NCBI GenBank assembly: GCA_013368325.1
Contig: JAACJK010000242.1
Location: 1-29,362 of the forward strand
Origin: Ephemerocybe angulata
Taxonomy: Eukaryota > Basidiomycota > Agaricomycetes > Agaricales > Psathyrellaceae
Length of the DNA stretch: 29,362 bases
Direction: 5' to 3'
Positions 28,635-29,362 of the stretch are shown one piece after another. Each line of letters opens with the position of its first letter. The stretch's first letter is position 1. The translations under genes and the position numbers were made by a program. The notes under the pieces are model-generated. The model saw nothing but the letters and a program-made list of their open reading frames with translations, did not search any database and was not told the DNA's origin.

Positions 28635-29362
28635 GTGAGTGTCGGTTGACTCTCTACCCTAATTATACTCTGACTGTAGTTCCGTGGAAAATAGACTTCA
28701 TCAAGGGCCAAGCCCCGTGCTCAATATGGTAAGGGCAAAATAAGTAATAATACGCCGAGATGTTTTCTCATCTTCCTCTTCCAGTTTATCTTTCCTTTGA
28801 ATGTCACACAGGTACGTAACCTTCCTCTCAAAATTGCTCCAATCGGACCTTGATTTATGACACCGCGTCTCATAACGCGCCGACCCGAGCACACGTGTAT
28901 TTCTCGGGACTCACACCGCCTTAACCTTGTCTCATTCGCGCACGGCACCATCGGGGAAGCAATGATTGAGGTAGATTAGAGGAATTACGGGGCTTCCGTC
29001 TAGGTTCCGATGTGTGCTAGGTATGTATGTACCAGCTGTCAGCTGCAGGGGCATCACATAAGGCCCGAAACCTTGGGTGAAGTACCGCAGGCTGGGCCCG
29101 CTGCTACCTCGAGCCATTTCTGGATGGCAGATTCCGTTCGATATTCAGGTCAATGTACGTATGTATTACTCACCTTATGCCGTAATTAAATTGCTTTTAA
29201 CGTCTATTTGGGGACTGAGGATGTGATATTGAATTTTGCTCAATTAAGCGCCCGGGGCGTCTATTAATTGCTACTGCATTTGCAGACTAACTGTCACTTG
29301 ACAGTTGAATGTGGGGCTTTGGAAAACATGTAGTAGTGGCTCATAGCAAAGACAACACATGC
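28635..29362. other. No recognisable gene
   Basis: Begins with the last intron candidate (GTGAGT at 28635, CTGACTGTAG ending 28679). Donor-like GTACGT words occur near 28812 and 29155. Open frames are short and without domains. The inverted pair TGTCACTTGACA around 29290 is short. Confidence 0.4.

Noticed and set aside
1..29362. CRISPR array, telomere repeats, rRNA genes
   Set aside because: No regularly spaced identical repeats with unique spacers, no TTAGGG-type runs and no rRNA-like sequence were seen.

Overview
The window looks like nuclear DNA of a filamentous fungus, most probably a mushroom-forming basidiomycete (Agaricomycetes). I base this on many very short introns (about 41-67 nt, GTACGT/GTAAGT/GTGAGT donors, CTGAC/CTAAC branch-like sites, TAG/CAG acceptors), CT-rich sequence after TATA boxes, and recognisable remnants of families typical of these fungi: a Set3-like PHD+SET protein, an MPDU1-type PQ-loop protein, a DUF6533-type membrane protein and an F-box/LRR-like protein. 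There is no bacterial operon structure and no CRISPR array. I found no tRNA or rRNA gene by eye.

Layout. 1-5,160 is almost entirely repeats: a degenerate ~478-bp tandem, then a composite repeat present twice (779-2,458 and 4,319-5,151) that carries a 40-bp perfect inverted repeat, with minisatellite-like DNA between the copies. 5,300-5,760 may be the 5' part of a spliced transcript. 6,960-8,350 (minus) is a decayed DUF6533-type membrane-protein gene. 9,109-11,008 holds three promoter-like cassettes (dyad + TATA + CT-rich tract) and a chain of micro-exon-like segments, overlapping on the other strand a broken F-box/LRR-like gene (9,425-10,075). 12,595-13,760 is a complete small LTR element (261-bp LTRs differing at one base, CAAG target duplication, no coding capacity). 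14,135-16,155 is the Set3-like PHD/SET gene, the best-preserved large gene, but it needs at least two frame corrections. 17,285-18,225, 21,577-21,755 (inverted) and 27,673-28,634 contain a dispersed exon-like module and, in the first cluster, tandem 62-69-nt exon-like units and two covarying hairpins. 19,211-19,723 and 21,891-22,525 hold small unknown genes. 25,186-26,035 is a frameshifted MPDU1 homologue.

The genes do not form a pathway. All four recognisable conserved genes carry stops or frameshifts. That fits either a decaying, repeat-rich chromosome region (subtelomeric or heterochromatic) or local sequence error; read support would decide. The near-identical LTRs show at least one recent insertion and no obvious repeat-induced mutation. 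The most unusual signals are the dispersed spliced-exon-like module (peptide-level pattern G-R-x-[IM]-[ND]-F-[YC]-R), the reused dyad/TATA promoter cassette, and the hairpin-rich composite repeat.
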